64,000 nt of DNA from UBA8190 sp003453695 (GCA_036796975.1 DAIRBY010000015.1:1-64000); one strand, 5' to 3'; positions 1 to 8,371 are shown, numbered from the stretch's first letter. The notes: generated from the letters alone by a model not told the origin. A program made the numbers and translations.

Positions 1-736
1 GGTAGCCGGCCCGCAGGTTCTGCGCGCCCGGAATGGTCGGCGGCGATCCCGTGGCACCCGCGGTCGATTGGACCTCGGTCACCCACTTTCTCGGGGTCAT
101 CGGCCAGCCGGCCGGCGACGGCGGCAGGACCGCGCCTGGGGCCATCCATGGGGGCAGGGTCGACGGCGGCGTGCCGTAGAGACGGAGGTACCAGGCCAGG
201 GCCTGCGCCTGCGAGAGGCCGAGGAACTGGATTTCCCCGACGCTGTTCTCGAAATCGTCCGGGCTCGCCGTCGCACCGGGTTGCCCGGTGTCCGGGTTGC
301 CGAACGGCCACCGCCCGCTGAAGCGACCGTGCAGGTAGATGGGAGCCGTGTTGACCAGTTTGGCGTCGGTGGGGCTCGGGGTTCCGGTCTGGAAGGCGGA
401 CAGGAAGAGGTCGATGTAGTTGACGGCCTGAGCGGCGCTGGCTCCGGGCCCGAGGGCGTCAGCGGGAATGATCCCGTCGCAGATGGCCGAGGCCGTGGCG
501 TACAGGTCGTGCACGTGATGCGTCGCCGGGTCTGTGTACGACCTGACCAGGAAGTACGGGCCTCCCGGCAGAGGTGTCGGGCCGGTGCTCGACGTCGATG
601 CCAGTCCCAGGTCGGCGAGGATGTCCCGTCCCGCCGCCGTGATCGGCAGCGCCATGGCTCCACCGGCCGCCAGTGCTGCTTTCATGAAGGCCCGTCGCGT
701 CAGGGCGAAGCGTCGGGACGTGTCCGGCGATGCCAC
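1..736 (-). CDS. Tat-exported gluconate 2-dehydrogenase subunit 3-like protein (truncated by window edge)
   Basis: The frame is open from a GTG at 736 to the left edge, so the C-terminus lies outside the window. AAGGAGG lies 4 bases before the GTG. The N-terminus carries a twin-arginine signal: RRFALTRRAFMKAALAAGG, then a hydrophobic stretch. After it comes a segment around SAICDGIIPAD and AAQAVNYIDLFLSAF, which resembles the gluconate 2-dehydrogenase subunit 3 family. Those small Tat proteins normally pair with a GMC-type oxidoreductase flavoprotein. The partner would be expected to the left and cannot be seen. The Tat signal is certain; the family call is from a short motif and is moderate. 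Confidence 0.65.
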   Translation of the reverse strand, partial: MASPDTSRRFALTRRAFMKAALAAGGAMALPITAAGRDILADLGLASTSSTGPTPLPGGPYFLVRSYTDPATHHVHDLYATASAICDGIIPADALGPGASAAQAVNYIDLFLSAFQTGTPSPTDAKLVNTAPIYLHGRFSGRWPFGNPDTGQPGATASPDDFENSVGEIQFLGLSQAQALAWYLRLYGTPPSTLPPWMAPGAVLPPSPAGWPMTPRKWVTEVQSTAGATGSPPTIPGAQNLRAGY

Positions 737-830
737 CCAACCTCCTTCCGCCGGCGGCGGCCTCCCCGTGGCCAGCCTGGTCAGGGAACGCCGGGCCATG
801 AGGAGGCTTGCGCCGAGTGTGACACCGTCG

Positions 831-2327
831 TCAGGTGCGGGACAGCTCCGGCGGCAGGGCCCGGTCGCCGTCGGCCCCGCTCGGAGGAGGGCTCTCCGGG
901 CTGTCGCCGAGCATGACCGGCGCGGCCCGGCGCTGCATCCACCAGCGACGTCCGAACAACCCGAGCGTGCCCAGCGCCGCGCTGCCGAGAATGACCGTGA
1001 GCAAGACCCACAACCAGGGACCGGGGCCGGAGGCCGCAGCGGTCCGGCCCAGTGCCGCGTCACGGAGGCGCTTGCCCTGAGGGTCGGTACTGCTGGTGGT
1101 GGTGCTCGGGGGCGCCCCCGTCGTCGACGTGGGGCCCGGTGACGACGACGTGGTCCTCGGAGCCGTCGCCGCCCGCGGCGCAGGCGCGCTCGAGCTCGGA
1201 GGCTTGGGCGCGGCCGACGGGCTCGGGTGCCCGGCGACTGCCTGGACGGCGGCACCGGCATTCACCAGGCCGGAACAGCTCGACCCGCACGAGACCGAGT
1301 GATTGGAGGTCCCGAGCAGCGTCTGCACGGCCTGGGACGCAGACAGTCCGTGAGACAGCAGCAGCGCCACTGTGGCGGAGACGAAGGGGGTCGCCATGGA
1401 GGTGCCCTCGTCGGTGGCATAGCAATTCGTCGGCTGCGACGCGGTCCAGTAGGTCGAGAGGATCTCGTAGGGGTCGTACTGGCTGCATGCTGCGGCGCTG
1501 GGGCCGTTCGGATCGTCGCCACCCGGGGCAGCCACGCCCCACTGCGCCTCGTTGACGCCGTTGGAATAGGAGGCCAGTCGCCCCTGCTCACCGTTCTGCG
1601 GTGAGCCGGTGGCGGCCACGACCACAGCCGGCACACCGGAGTAATTGGCGTCTCCCAGGCCGAAGAGCCCGTCGCTGTTGTTGCCGGCGGCGATGACCGG
1701 GACGGCGCCCGAGTTCCAGGCGTTCTGCAAGGCGTTGCCGAGCGGGCTGCCCTGGACGTTGGACGTGTCCACGAGCCCGCCGATCGACGCGTTGCCGAGG
1801 CTCAGGTTGATGACCTTGGCTCCGGCCTGGACCGCCCAATTGATGCCGGCCACGACGTCGGAGTACTGACCGGCGCCGGTGCAGTCGAGGACCTTGGCCA
1901 CCACCAGGGACGCACCGGGGGCGGCCCCCGACACCCCCACAGCACCGGATGCGGCGGCGATGCCGGATACGTGCGTGCCGTGACCGTTGTCGTCCTGCGC
2001 CGGATTGGCGGGCGGCGACGTCTCACAGCCCGAGCTGGGGGAGCTCACGAAGTAGTTCTGGGCGACCACCTTGCCCTGGAGATCCTGCTGCGCCACGTCC
2101 ACGCCCGTGTCGACGATGCCGATGCGCACGCCGCCACCTGTGCCGTACTGCCAGGCGGTCGGAGCCCCGATCACCGACAGGCCCCACTGGTCGCCCAGGT
2201 ACTGGGCCGCCAGCGCAGGCGAGGCGAGGAGCGAGACCGACAGACCGACGGCGCCCCCGGCGGCGACCAGGGCCGCCCCGGCCCTGGACACCCGACCTCC
2301 GGTCACGTCTCGTTTCCTCGCTGTCAT
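831..2327 (-). CDS. Secreted subtilisin-like serine protease (S8) with C-terminal membrane anchor
   Basis: This is a 498-residue exported peptidase. Residues 1-41 form a signal peptide ending in SPALA. The S8 catalytic triad is complete: Asp73 in GIVDTGVD, His116 in DNGHGTHVSG and Ser310 in EGTSMATP, with the oxyanion Asn in AAGNN near 216. From about 365 to 435 there is a Pro/Ser/Thr-rich linker, then one membrane helix (about 440-462) followed by an Arg-rich cytoplasmic tail. This signal, catalytic domain, proline linker and anchor order is that of actinobacterial mycosins, but no type VII secretion gene is in the window, so it is better called an anchored S8 protease. It probably acts on the outer face of the membrane. 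Confidence 0.9.
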   Translation of the reverse strand: MTARKRDVTGGRVSRAGAALVAAGGAVGLSVSLLASPALAAQYLGDQWGLSVIGAPTAWQYGTGGGVRIGIVDTGVDVAQQDLQGKVVAQNYFVSSPSSGCETSPPANPAQDDNGHGTHVSGIAAASGAVGVSGAAPGASLVVAKVLDCTGAGQYSDVVAGINWAVQAGAKVINLSLGNASIGGLVDTSNVQGSPLGNALQNAWNSGAVPVIAAGNNSDGLFGLGDANYSGVPAVVVAATGSPQNGEQGRLASYSNGVNEAQWGVAAPGGDDPNGPSAAACSQYDPYEILSTYWTASQPTNCYATDEGTSMATPFVSATVALLLSHGLSASQAVQTLLGTSNHSVSCGSSCSGLVNAGAAVQAVAGHPSPSAAPKPPSSSAPAPRAATAPRTTSSSPGPTSTTGAPPSTTTSSTDPQGKRLRDAALGRTAAASGPGPWLWVLLTVILGSAALGTLGLFGRRWWMQRRAAPVMLGDSPESPPPSGADGDRALPPELSRT

Positions 2328-2520
2328 GCCGTGCGAGCCCCCATACCCATCTCGTGGCGGCGTGGTGCCGGGCGCGGCGGCGCGCCCGAGAGAAAAACGT
2401 CACCACCTGGGGATCCTTGCTGTGCCGTCCGGCCGCCCGGCCGCCCGGCATCGGGCGGGCTACCCACCGCCGGGGCAGCCCCGACGGCGACGCCGCCCCG
2501 GGCACCCGCCCCCGGCGGGA

Positions 2521-2534
2521 CGAACATATGTTCG
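2521..2534. promoter_or_regulatory. LexA (SOS) operator
   Basis: The 14-mer CGAACATATGTTCG is a perfect palindrome and fits the Gram-positive and mycobacterial LexA consensus CGAAC-N4-GTTCG. It ends one base before the -10 element of the downstream radical SAM gene, where bound repressor would block RNA polymerase. Confidence 0.85.
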
Positions 2535-2535
2535 A

Positions 2536-2541
2536 TATGAT
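2536..2541 (+). promoter_or_regulatory. -10 element of the radical SAM gene, leaderless
   Basis: TATGAT differs from TATAAT at one base and ends 8 bases before the GTG start at 2550, so the predicted transcript begins at or next to the start codon. The SOS operator abuts it on the upstream side. Confidence 0.65.
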
Positions 2542-2549
2542 GCCGGGCG

Positions 2550-3512
2550 GTGGTCGACAGAAGTGGCTCCGACCAGGGATTTCGGTGGCGTCTCGCCGAA
2601 GACGACGGCGGCCAGCCCTCGCTGTTCTCGGACGAGGAGCTCTACGACCGCCACGTCGGCATCGGGGAGTACCGAGGACTCGAGTTTCTCCACGTCAACG
2701 CCAAGCGCATCATCAACCCGGTCCCGCCGGCCTCCCGCATGGGCTTCCGCTTCACCATCAATGCCTACCGCGGTTGCTCCCACAGTTGTGCCTACTGCTT
2801 CTCGAGGCCGACCCATGCGTACCTGAACCTGAACATGGGTGAGGATTTCGAGCGGAAGCTCGTCGTCAAGGTGAACGCCGTCGAAAAGGTGCGTGCCGAG
2901 CTTCGGTCCTCTCGATGGAAGGGTGATCTCATCGCCATGGGGACGAATACCGACCCGTATCAACGCGCCGAGGGCAAGTACCACCTCACGAGAGGGATCG
3001 TCCAAGCTCTGGGTGAGGCACGGAACCCCTTCTCCATCCTCACCAAGGGAACCCTGATCCTTCGCGACCTCGACGTCCTCACCCACGCGGCGGGGCGCAC
3101 CGACGTGCGCTGTGCGCTGTCCATCGGCACCCTCGACGAGGAGGTCTGGAAGGCGACCGAGCCCGGCACGCCTCATCCCCGGCGCCGGGTGGAGGCGGTC
3201 CGTCGGCTGAACGAGGCGGGGATTCCGACCGGCGTCCTGGTGGCGCCCATCATCCCCGGCTGGTCCGACCGGCCCGAGCAACTGGAGGAGGTGACGACCG
3301 CCTGCCTCGACGCCGGCGCCACGTCGGTGACCCCCGTCGTGCTCCATCTGCGCCCGGGCGTGAAGGAGCACTTCTTCGGCTTCCTCGATGCGCGACAGCC
3401 GGCGCTGGCTGCCGACTTGCGATCCCGTTACGGAAGGGGCTCCTACCTTCCCCACCGAGAGCAGGAGTCGATCACGGCTCCGGTTCGCTTTCGGAGATCT
3501 CGCGGCAGCTGA
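2550..3512 (+). CDS. Rv2578c-type radical SAM protein (spore photoproduct lyase-like)
   Basis: The 320-residue product has the radical SAM cluster motif CX3CX2C at Cys76, Cys80 and Cys83 (RGCSHSCAYC). It is followed by a TIM-barrel-type sequence with MGTNTDPYQRAEG and LTKGTLILRDLDVL. This is the actinobacterial Rv2578c family, related to spore photoproduct lyase and of unknown substrate. An in-frame TGA at 2538 prevents a longer protein, and the -10 hexamer ending at 2541 makes GTG 2550 the natural leaderless start. The perfect LexA box just upstream predicts induction by DNA damage, which suits a repair role. The family assignment is firm; the reaction is unknown. Confidence 0.85.
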   Translation: MVDRSGSDQGFRWRLAEDDGGQPSLFSDEELYDRHVGIGEYRGLEFLHVNAKRIINPVPPASRMGFRFTINAYRGCSHSCAYCFSRPTHAYLNLNMGEDFERKLVVKVNAVEKVRAELRSSRWKGDLIAMGTNTDPYQRAEGKYHLTRGIVQALGEARNPFSILTKGTLILRDLDVLTHAAGRTDVRCALSIGTLDEEVWKATEPGTPHPRRRVEAVRRLNEAGIPTGVLVAPIIPGWSDRPEQLEEVTTACLDAGATSVTPVVLHLRPGVKEHFFGFLDARQPALAADLRSRYGRGSYLPHREQESITAPVRFRRSRGS

Positions 3513-3565
3513 CTGAGGCGTCGCTCCGGGACGGCGGCTCGGCGTCGGTCTGCCAACATGACCGT

Positions 3566-4357
3566 ATGAACCCTCCCGGAGTCGGTGACCCGTGGGCGTC
3601 CGACCGATCGACATGGATCGTCGACCTCGACGGCGTGGTCTGGCTGGCCGGAGAGCCCATTCCCGGCTCTGCTCGAGCCGTCGAGCTCCTGCGCAGCTCA
3701 GGCGTCCGGGTCGTCTTCGCCACGAACAACGCCGCCCCCACGGTCGCCGAGTTGTTGGCCCGTCTCGACAAGGCCGGCATCGACGCCGATCGAGCCGACC
3801 TCCTCACCTCTGCCCAGGCGGCGGCGAGCATGCTCGAGCCGGGCACAACCGCTTTTCCCTGCGCGCAAGGGGGGGTCGTGGAAGCGCTCACGGAACGGGG
3901 GGTCACCGTCGTCGACCGCGCACCGGCAGACGCCGTGGTGGTGGGGTGGACGACCCAGTTCGACTTCGCCCTTCTCGCCGACACCGCCACGTTGGTGCGC
4001 CAAGGGGCCCGCTTCATCGGCACCAATGAGGACGCCACCCACCCCACGCCCGAACGTCTTCTTCCGGGATCCGGCGCCATCCTGGCGGCGGTGGCCACCG
4101 CCGCCCAGGCCACACCGGAGGTGGCCGGCAAGCCACACGCCCCCATGGTGGAACTGATTCGCCGCCGCACCGACCGTGTCGATATGACGGTGGGAGACCG
4201 TCCCTCGACGGACGGTGAACTGGCACGGGCCCTGGGCGCTCCGTTCGCACTGGTCCGCACGGGCGTGACGCGAGACGGGCGGGAGCCCGTGGTCGTGCAA
4301 CCGGACGAGGATGCACCCGACTTGTTTACGCTGGCGTCGCGCCTGCTCGGCTCGTAA
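3566..4357 (+). CDS. HAD-IIA phosphatase, NagD/glycerol-3-phosphate phosphatase type
   Basis: This is a 263-residue haloacid dehalogenase-superfamily phosphatase. Motif I is WIVDLDGVVW, with the nucleophile at Asp20 and the general acid at Asp22. Motif II is VVFATNN, followed by IGTNEDATHP and AGKPHAPMVE, which supplies the motif III lysine. The metal-binding motif IV reads VGDRPSTDGE, where most relatives have GDRxxTDI. Its position before tlyA matches mycobacterial Rv1692, reported as a D,L-glycerol-3-phosphate phosphatase of lipid turnover, so that is the best functional guess. Another small organic phosphate remains possible. Confidence 0.8.
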   Translation: MNPPGVGDPWASDRSTWIVDLDGVVWLAGEPIPGSARAVELLRSSGVRVVFATNNAAPTVAELLARLDKAGIDADRADLLTSAQAAASMLEPGTTAFPCAQGGVVEALTERGVTVVDRAPADAVVVGWTTQFDFALLADTATLVRQGARFIGTNEDATHPTPERLLPGSGAILAAVATAAQATPEVAGKPHAPMVELIRRRTDRVDMTVGDRPSTDGELARALGAPFALVRTGVTRDGREPVVVQPDEDAPDLFTLASRLLGS

Positions 4358-4384
4358 CGCTTGCTCCTTCAACAGCCCTGGTCG

Positions 4385-4390
4385 TAGCCT
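4385..4390 (+). promoter_or_regulatory. -10 hexamer, leaderless, for the KA-repeat protein
   Basis: TAGCCT ends 8 bases before the ATG at 4399. No ribosome-binding site is needed or seen. No clear -35 is visible. Confidence 0.5.
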
Positions 4391-4398
4391 TTCGCGTC

Positions 4399-4935
4399 AT
4401 GACCAACGACGGAATGCGGCGGTACTTCGAAGCCCTACTCGCCATGACGCAGATCACCCGATCTCGCGCCGAGGAAGTCGTGCGGGATCTGATGCGAAGC
4501 GGCGAGGTCGAGAGCAGTCGAGCCCAGGACTGGGTCGAGGACCTCGTGCGCAACAGCAGACAGCGCTCGGAAGCGTTCGTCTCCACGGTCCGGAGCGAAG
4601 TCCGGCGCCAGATCTCCGATCTGGGACTGGGCGACGTGAACGATCTGGCCCGGCGGGTCGCCGACATCTTGGACAAGGCCGGGACTGCGGCGCGGCGCGC
4701 CACGGGTGGCTCCGCCGGGAGGGCCCGTCGCCCCGCCAAGAAAGCAGCGGGTCCGAAGAAGGCAACCGCCAAGAAGGCGACGGGCACCAAGAAGGCCGCC
4801 ACCAAGCGAGCGGCTTCGGCCAAGAAGGCCGGCACCAAGAAGGCGTCGGCCACCAAGAAGGCAGCCGCCAAGAAGGCATCGGCCACCAAGAAGAAGGCGT
4901 CTCGCACCACCAGCGCCGCTCGCCGGCGCAGCTGA
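4399..4935 (+). CDS. Phasin-like protein with histone H1-like Lys/Ala C-terminal tail
   Basis: The 178-residue product has two parts. Residues 1-100 are helical and amphipathic, with an ALLAMTQITRSRAEEVVRDL start of the kind seen in phasin-like and polyhydroxyalkanoate granule-associated proteins. From about 105 the chain is an AAKKA/TKKA low-complexity tail ending in SAARRRS, like histone H1 C-terminal domains and the tails of mycobacterial HupB. Nucleic acid binding through the tail is likely; tethering DNA to a membrane, granule or protein partner through the N-terminus is a guess. The gene sits 6 bases before tlyA and is probably cotranscribed with it. Confidence 0.75.
   Translation: MTNDGMRRYFEALLAMTQITRSRAEEVVRDLMRSGEVESSRAQDWVEDLVRNSRQRSEAFVSTVRSEVRRQISDLGLGDVNDLARRVADILDKAGTAARRATGGSAGRARRPAKKAAGPKKATAKKATGTKKAATKRAASAKKAGTKKASATKKAAAKKASATKKKASRTTSAARRRS
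4730..4918. repeat. Degenerate lysine/alanine codon repeat
   Basis: This stretch repeats variants of GCCACCAAGAAGGC and encodes the KA-rich tail. Such tracts vary in length between strains by slippage, so tail length is probably polymorphic. Confidence 0.7.
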
Positions 4936-4941
4936 GCGAGG

Positions 4942-5772
4942 GTGGTCCGCCGCCGGCTCGACCATGAGCTCGTGCGGCGTGGGTTGGCATCCTCGGGCGA
5001 GCAAGCACGTGCTCTCGTCGACGACGGCGCGGTGCTCGTCAACGGCGCCCCGGCCGACAAGCCCGGGCGGCTGGTGGCGGACGACGAGGCGCTCGTCGTC
5101 CAGTCGCCGCAGCGCTTCGTCTCGCGTGGCGGCGAGAAGCTCGACGCCGCCCTGGACCGTTTCGAGGTGGTGGTGGCGGGACGCCGCGCTCTGGACGCCG
5201 GCGCCTCTACCGGTGGGTTCACCGACTGCCTGCTGCAGCGGGGCGCCCTGCAGGTCGTCGCCCTCGACGTCGGGCACGGCCAGCTCCATCCCCGCCTGCG
5301 CCACGACCCCCGGGTGTCGGTCCTCGAGCGCACCAACGTCCGCACCGTCGACACCGGCGCCGTGGACGGACCCTTCGAGCTGGTCACGGCCGATCTCTCC
5401 TTCATCTCGCTCGCCTCGGTGGCGCCCGTGCTCGCCGGGGACCTGGCCAGCCCCGAGGCAGACGTGGTCGTGCTGGTCAAACCCCAGTTCGAGGCCGGAC
5501 GCCAGGCCGTGCAGCGGGGACGGGGCGTGGTGCGGGACCCCGACGTCCGCCGGGCCTGCCTGGAGCAGGCCGCCTCCGCGCTGACCCGGGCCGAAGCGAC
5601 CATCATGGGGGCGATGGCGTCACCGCTTCTCGGACCGGCCGGGAACGCCGAGTTCTTCTTGCACGCGCGGGCACACGGGCTCCGGGCCACGAGCCACCAG
5701 GAGCTGTCCGCTCTGATCGCCGCCGCCGTGGCCGATGCTCCCGACGCCGGCTCCGCTCGAGGGGACCGCTGA
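4942..5772 (+). CDS. tlyA: TlyA family rRNA 2'-O-methyltransferase
   Basis: The 276-residue protein has an N-terminal S4 RNA-binding domain (about 1-60, with LDHELVRRGLASSGEQARALVDDGAV) and an FtsJ/RrmJ-type methyltransferase domain. The SAM-binding loop is LDAGASTGGFTDCLL near 92-106. Later motifs include VTADLSFISL and VVVLVKPQFE. TlyA methylates cytidines in 16S and 23S rRNA in mycobacteria and sets capreomycin sensitivity; the same is expected here. The start is GTG 4942, 6 bases after the preceding stop. The nadK start follows its stop by 2 bases. Confidence 0.93.
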   Translation: MVRRRLDHELVRRGLASSGEQARALVDDGAVLVNGAPADKPGRLVADDEALVVQSPQRFVSRGGEKLDAALDRFEVVVAGRRALDAGASTGGFTDCLLQRGALQVVALDVGHGQLHPRLRHDPRVSVLERTNVRTVDTGAVDGPFELVTADLSFISLASVAPVLAGDLASPEADVVVLVKPQFEAGRQAVQRGRGVVRDPDVRRACLEQAASALTRAEATIMGAMASPLLGPAGNAEFFLHARAHGLRATSHQELSALIAAAVADAPDAGSARGDR

Positions 5773-5774
5773 TC

Positions 5775-6632
5775 GTGGCGCTCGTGGCGTTCGTGGTGCA
5801 TCCCGTCCGCCCCGAGGCCGACGCTGCCGCTGTGGCCGCCGAGAAGTGGCTGTCCGAACGCGGGCACCGCAGTGTTCGACTACCCGGCATCGCCCAGAGC
5901 GACGGCTTGGGCCACGCCTCGTCCCCGAGCGCCGACGACATGTCCGGCGTTGACCTGGCCGTGAGCCTGGGCGGCGACGGCACCATGCTCCGGACGGTGA
6001 GCTCGGCGTCGGCCACCGGGGTCCCCGTCCTTGGAGTGAACCTGGGCCGCCTCGGCTACCTCACGGAGATCGAGCCCTCGGGGCTCGAGACGGCCCTCGA
6101 ACGCTTCCTCGCCGGCGAGTACGCAGTGGAGGAGCGCATGACCATGGAGGTCGCCGTCGAACGGCGCGGGGGAGCCCCGTCCGCCGTCTTCGCCGCCCTC
6201 AACGAGGCCGTCGTGGAGAAGACGGTGCCCGGGCACACCGTGCGCATCGCCCTCTCCGTCGCCGGCCGGCCCTTCGTCACCTATGCCGCCGATGGCGTGC
6301 TCGTGTCCACGCCCACCGGCTCCACCGCCTACAACCTGTCGGTGCACGGGCCCCTCGTGAGCCCCCATCTCCGGGCCTTCGTGGTCACCCCGGTGTCGCC
6401 CCACATGCTGTTCGACCGCTCCCTCGTCCTGGAGCCGGTCGAATGGATCCGGCTGGAAGTGCTCGAGCCGCGCCCGGCGGTGGCGGTGGTCGACGGCCAG
6501 AGCGTCGCCATCCGCGAGCCCGGCGACGTCCTCTCGTGCCGAGAGAGCCCCGTGCCGGCCCGCCTGGTGACCTTCGCCGGGCGCGACTTCCACGCCATCC
6601 TGCGAGCCAGGTTCGGCCTGGCCGACCGCTGA
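5775..6632 (+). CDS. nadK: NAD kinase
   Basis: The 285-residue enzyme phosphorylates NAD to NADP. The diagnostic GGDGT motif is at 66-70 (SLGGDGTMLRTV), with NLGRLGYLTEIEPSG after it, NEAVVEK for the NAD ribose, and TPTGSTAYNLSVHGPLVSP near 178-196. Length and motif order are normal for the PpnK family. It lies in the tlyA-nadK-recN order known from mycobacteria and is very probably in the same operon. Confidence 0.96.
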   Translation: MALVAFVVHPVRPEADAAAVAAEKWLSERGHRSVRLPGIAQSDGLGHASSPSADDMSGVDLAVSLGGDGTMLRTVSSASATGVPVLGVNLGRLGYLTEIEPSGLETALERFLAGEYAVEERMTMEVAVERRGGAPSAVFAALNEAVVEKTVPGHTVRIALSVAGRPFVTYAADGVLVSTPTGSTAYNLSVHGPLVSPHLRAFVVTPVSPHMLFDRSLVLEPVEWIRLEVLEPRPAVAVVDGQSVAIREPGDVLSCRESPVPARLVTFAGRDFHAILRARFGLADR

Positions 6633-6649
6633 CCACGGGCGGCAGCGAG

Positions 6650-8320
6650 GTGCTCGTCGAGCTGCACGTGCGCGACCTCGGGGTCATCGAGGAGGCCACG
6701 ATCGAGCTCGGTCCCGGCATGACGGCGCTCACGGGGGAGACCGGTGCCGGCAAGACCCTCTTGGTCGAGGCGCTCGAGCTGCTGCTCGGGGGACGGGCCG
6801 ATTCCGTGCTGGTGCGACCCGGTGCCACCGAAGCCGCGGTGGAAGGACGATTCCTGCTCGACGGTGACGTGCTCGACCCCGGGCTCGCCGGGGGCGACGC
6901 CGATGCGTCGGGTGGGGCCGGCGAAGGGGAGCTGATCCTGGCCCGCACCGTCCCCGCCGGAGGAGGCCGGTCGAGGGCGTGGGTCGACGGGCGCATGACG
7001 CCGGTGTCTGCCCTCGCCGAGCACGGCGCCCGTCTGGTCGACCTGTACGGCCAGCACGCCCAGCAGTCGCTGTTCGACCCCGCCGCCCAACGCCGGGCGC
7101 TCGACGCCTTCGGCGGCATCGACACCGGCCCGCTGCGCCGTCTGAACGCCGAGCGCCGTCGCCTCGGTTCCGAGCTGGAGGCGCTGGGCGGGGACGAGCG
7201 GGCCCGGGCCCGCCAGATCGACCTTCTTCGACACCAGCTGGGCGAGATCGACGCCGCCCGCCTCGAGGACCCCGAGGAGGAGTCCGCCCTCGCCGCCGAG
7301 GAGGAGCGGCTGTCGGAGGCGACGCACTACCGCCAACTGGCCGGCGTAGCCCTCGACGCCCTGGAAGCCGAAGAGGCAGGCGAGGCTTCCGGCGCCGTGG
7401 ACCGGTTGGGACAGGCCGCCTCCACCCTGGCGTCACGTCCGGGGCTGGCCCGGCTGGCCGAACGCCTGCGGGCCCTGCAGGCCGAAGCCGCCGACGCTGC
7501 CTCCGAGCTCCGTGCCGTCCGCGACGGGTGGGAGGACGACCCCGTGCGCCTGGACGCCGTGCGCGCCCGTCGGCAGCTCCTGCGCGACCTGTCCCGCAAG
7601 TACGGCGAGGGCATCGCCGGCATTCAGGCCTTCGCCGAGGAAGCCCGAGGACAGCTCGAGACGCTCGAGTCGGTCGGGGAGCGGACGGCGTCCGTCACGG
7701 CGGAGCTCGACGAGCTCGACGGGACCCTGGCGGCCGAAGCGACGGCCGTCGGAACGGCCCGAAGGGCAGCCGCACCGGTGCTGGCGCGTGCCGTCGAGGA
7801 GCGGCTCGTCCGCCTGGCCATGCCCGGAGCACGTCTCGAGGTCTCCGTGGGCGACGACGACCCCGGCGACGACGTCACGTTCCTTCTCGGTGCCAACCGG
7901 GGAGAGCCGGTCCTGGCGCTGGCCAAGGTGGCGTCGGGAGGCGAGCTGGCGCGCGCCATGTTGGCGCTGCGACTGGTGCTGTCGGAGGCGCCGCCGTCCA
8001 TGGTGTTCGACGAAGTGGACGCCGGGGTCGGCGGCGAAGCAGCCGTGTCAGTGGGACAGGCCCTGGCCGAACTGGCCACCCGTCGCCAGGTGTTGGTGGT
8101 GACCCACCTGGCGCAAGTGGCGGCCTTCGCCGACCGGCAGCTCGTGGTGCACAAGCACGAGCGCGGCGGTCGCACCGCCGCCCAGGTGTCGGCGGTCGAG
8201 GGCGAAGAACGGATCGTCGAGCTGGCGCGCATGCTGTCGGGGCGGCCCGGCTCGGCAACGGCCCGGCGCCACGCCGAGGAGCTGCTGGCGGCGGCCGGCA
8301 CGGGAGTGCTCCACCGCTAG
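6650..8320 (+). CDS. recN: DNA repair ATPase RecN
   Basis: The 556-residue SMC-like protein acts in recombinational repair of double-strand breaks. Walker A is GETGAGKT at 29-36. A coiled-coil middle contains YGQHAQQSLFDPAAQR and long Arg/Glu/Ala helices. The ABC signature ASGGELARAMLALRLVL and Walker B MVFDEVDAGVGGE follow, with a final VTHLAQVAAFADRQLVVHK. The frame runs open further upstream, but GTG 6650 gives the usual N-terminus (MLVELHVRDLGVIEEATIEL) and starts 18 bases after nadK. No LexA box is visible immediately upstream. Confidence 0.95.
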   Translation: MLVELHVRDLGVIEEATIELGPGMTALTGETGAGKTLLVEALELLLGGRADSVLVRPGATEAAVEGRFLLDGDVLDPGLAGGDADASGGAGEGELILARTVPAGGGRSRAWVDGRMTPVSALAEHGARLVDLYGQHAQQSLFDPAAQRRALDAFGGIDTGPLRRLNAERRRLGSELEALGGDERARARQIDLLRHQLGEIDAARLEDPEEESALAAEEERLSEATHYRQLAGVALDALEAEEAGEASGAVDRLGQAASTLASRPGLARLAERLRALQAEAADAASELRAVRDGWEDDPVRLDAVRARRQLLRDLSRKYGEGIAGIQAFAEEARGQLETLESVGERTASVTAELDELDGTLAAEATAVGTARRAAAPVLARAVEERLVRLAMPGARLEVSVGDDDPGDDVTFLLGANRGEPVLALAKVASGGELARAMLALRLVLSEAPPSMVFDEVDAGVGGEAAVSVGQALAELATRRQVLVVTHLAQVAAFADRQLVVHKHERGGRTAAQVSAVEGEERIVELARMLSGRPGSATARRHAEELLAAAGTGVLHR

Positions 8321-8335
8321 GGTCGAGGCGTGGTG

Positions 8336-8341
8336 TACCGT
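8336..8341 (+). promoter_or_regulatory. -10 hexamer upstream of pyrG
   Basis: TACCGT ends 6 bases before an ATG at 8348 that is not in the pyrG frame. A transcript starting there would have a short open frame as its first translated element. A second candidate, TAGGGT at 8318-8323, overlaps the recN stop. Confidence 0.45.
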
Positions 8342-8347
8342 CGAGCG

Positions 8348-8371
8348 ATGCCCGGACGGCGCCGGACGTGA
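8348..8371 (+). CDS. Possible 7-codon leader peptide before pyrG
   Basis: ATG at 8348 opens a frame reading MPGRRRT and stopping at TGA 8369-8371. That TGA overlaps the pyrG GTG start (8368) in a GTGA arrangement. The ATG is at the predicted transcription start of the TACCGT promoter, so it could be read leaderlessly and pass ribosomes to pyrG. This is inferred from geometry only. Confidence 0.3.
   Translation: MPGRRRT

Noticed and set aside
831..2327. Mycosin of a type VII secretion locus
   Set aside because: The domain order fits, but no EccB-E, EsxA or PE/PPE gene is in the window.
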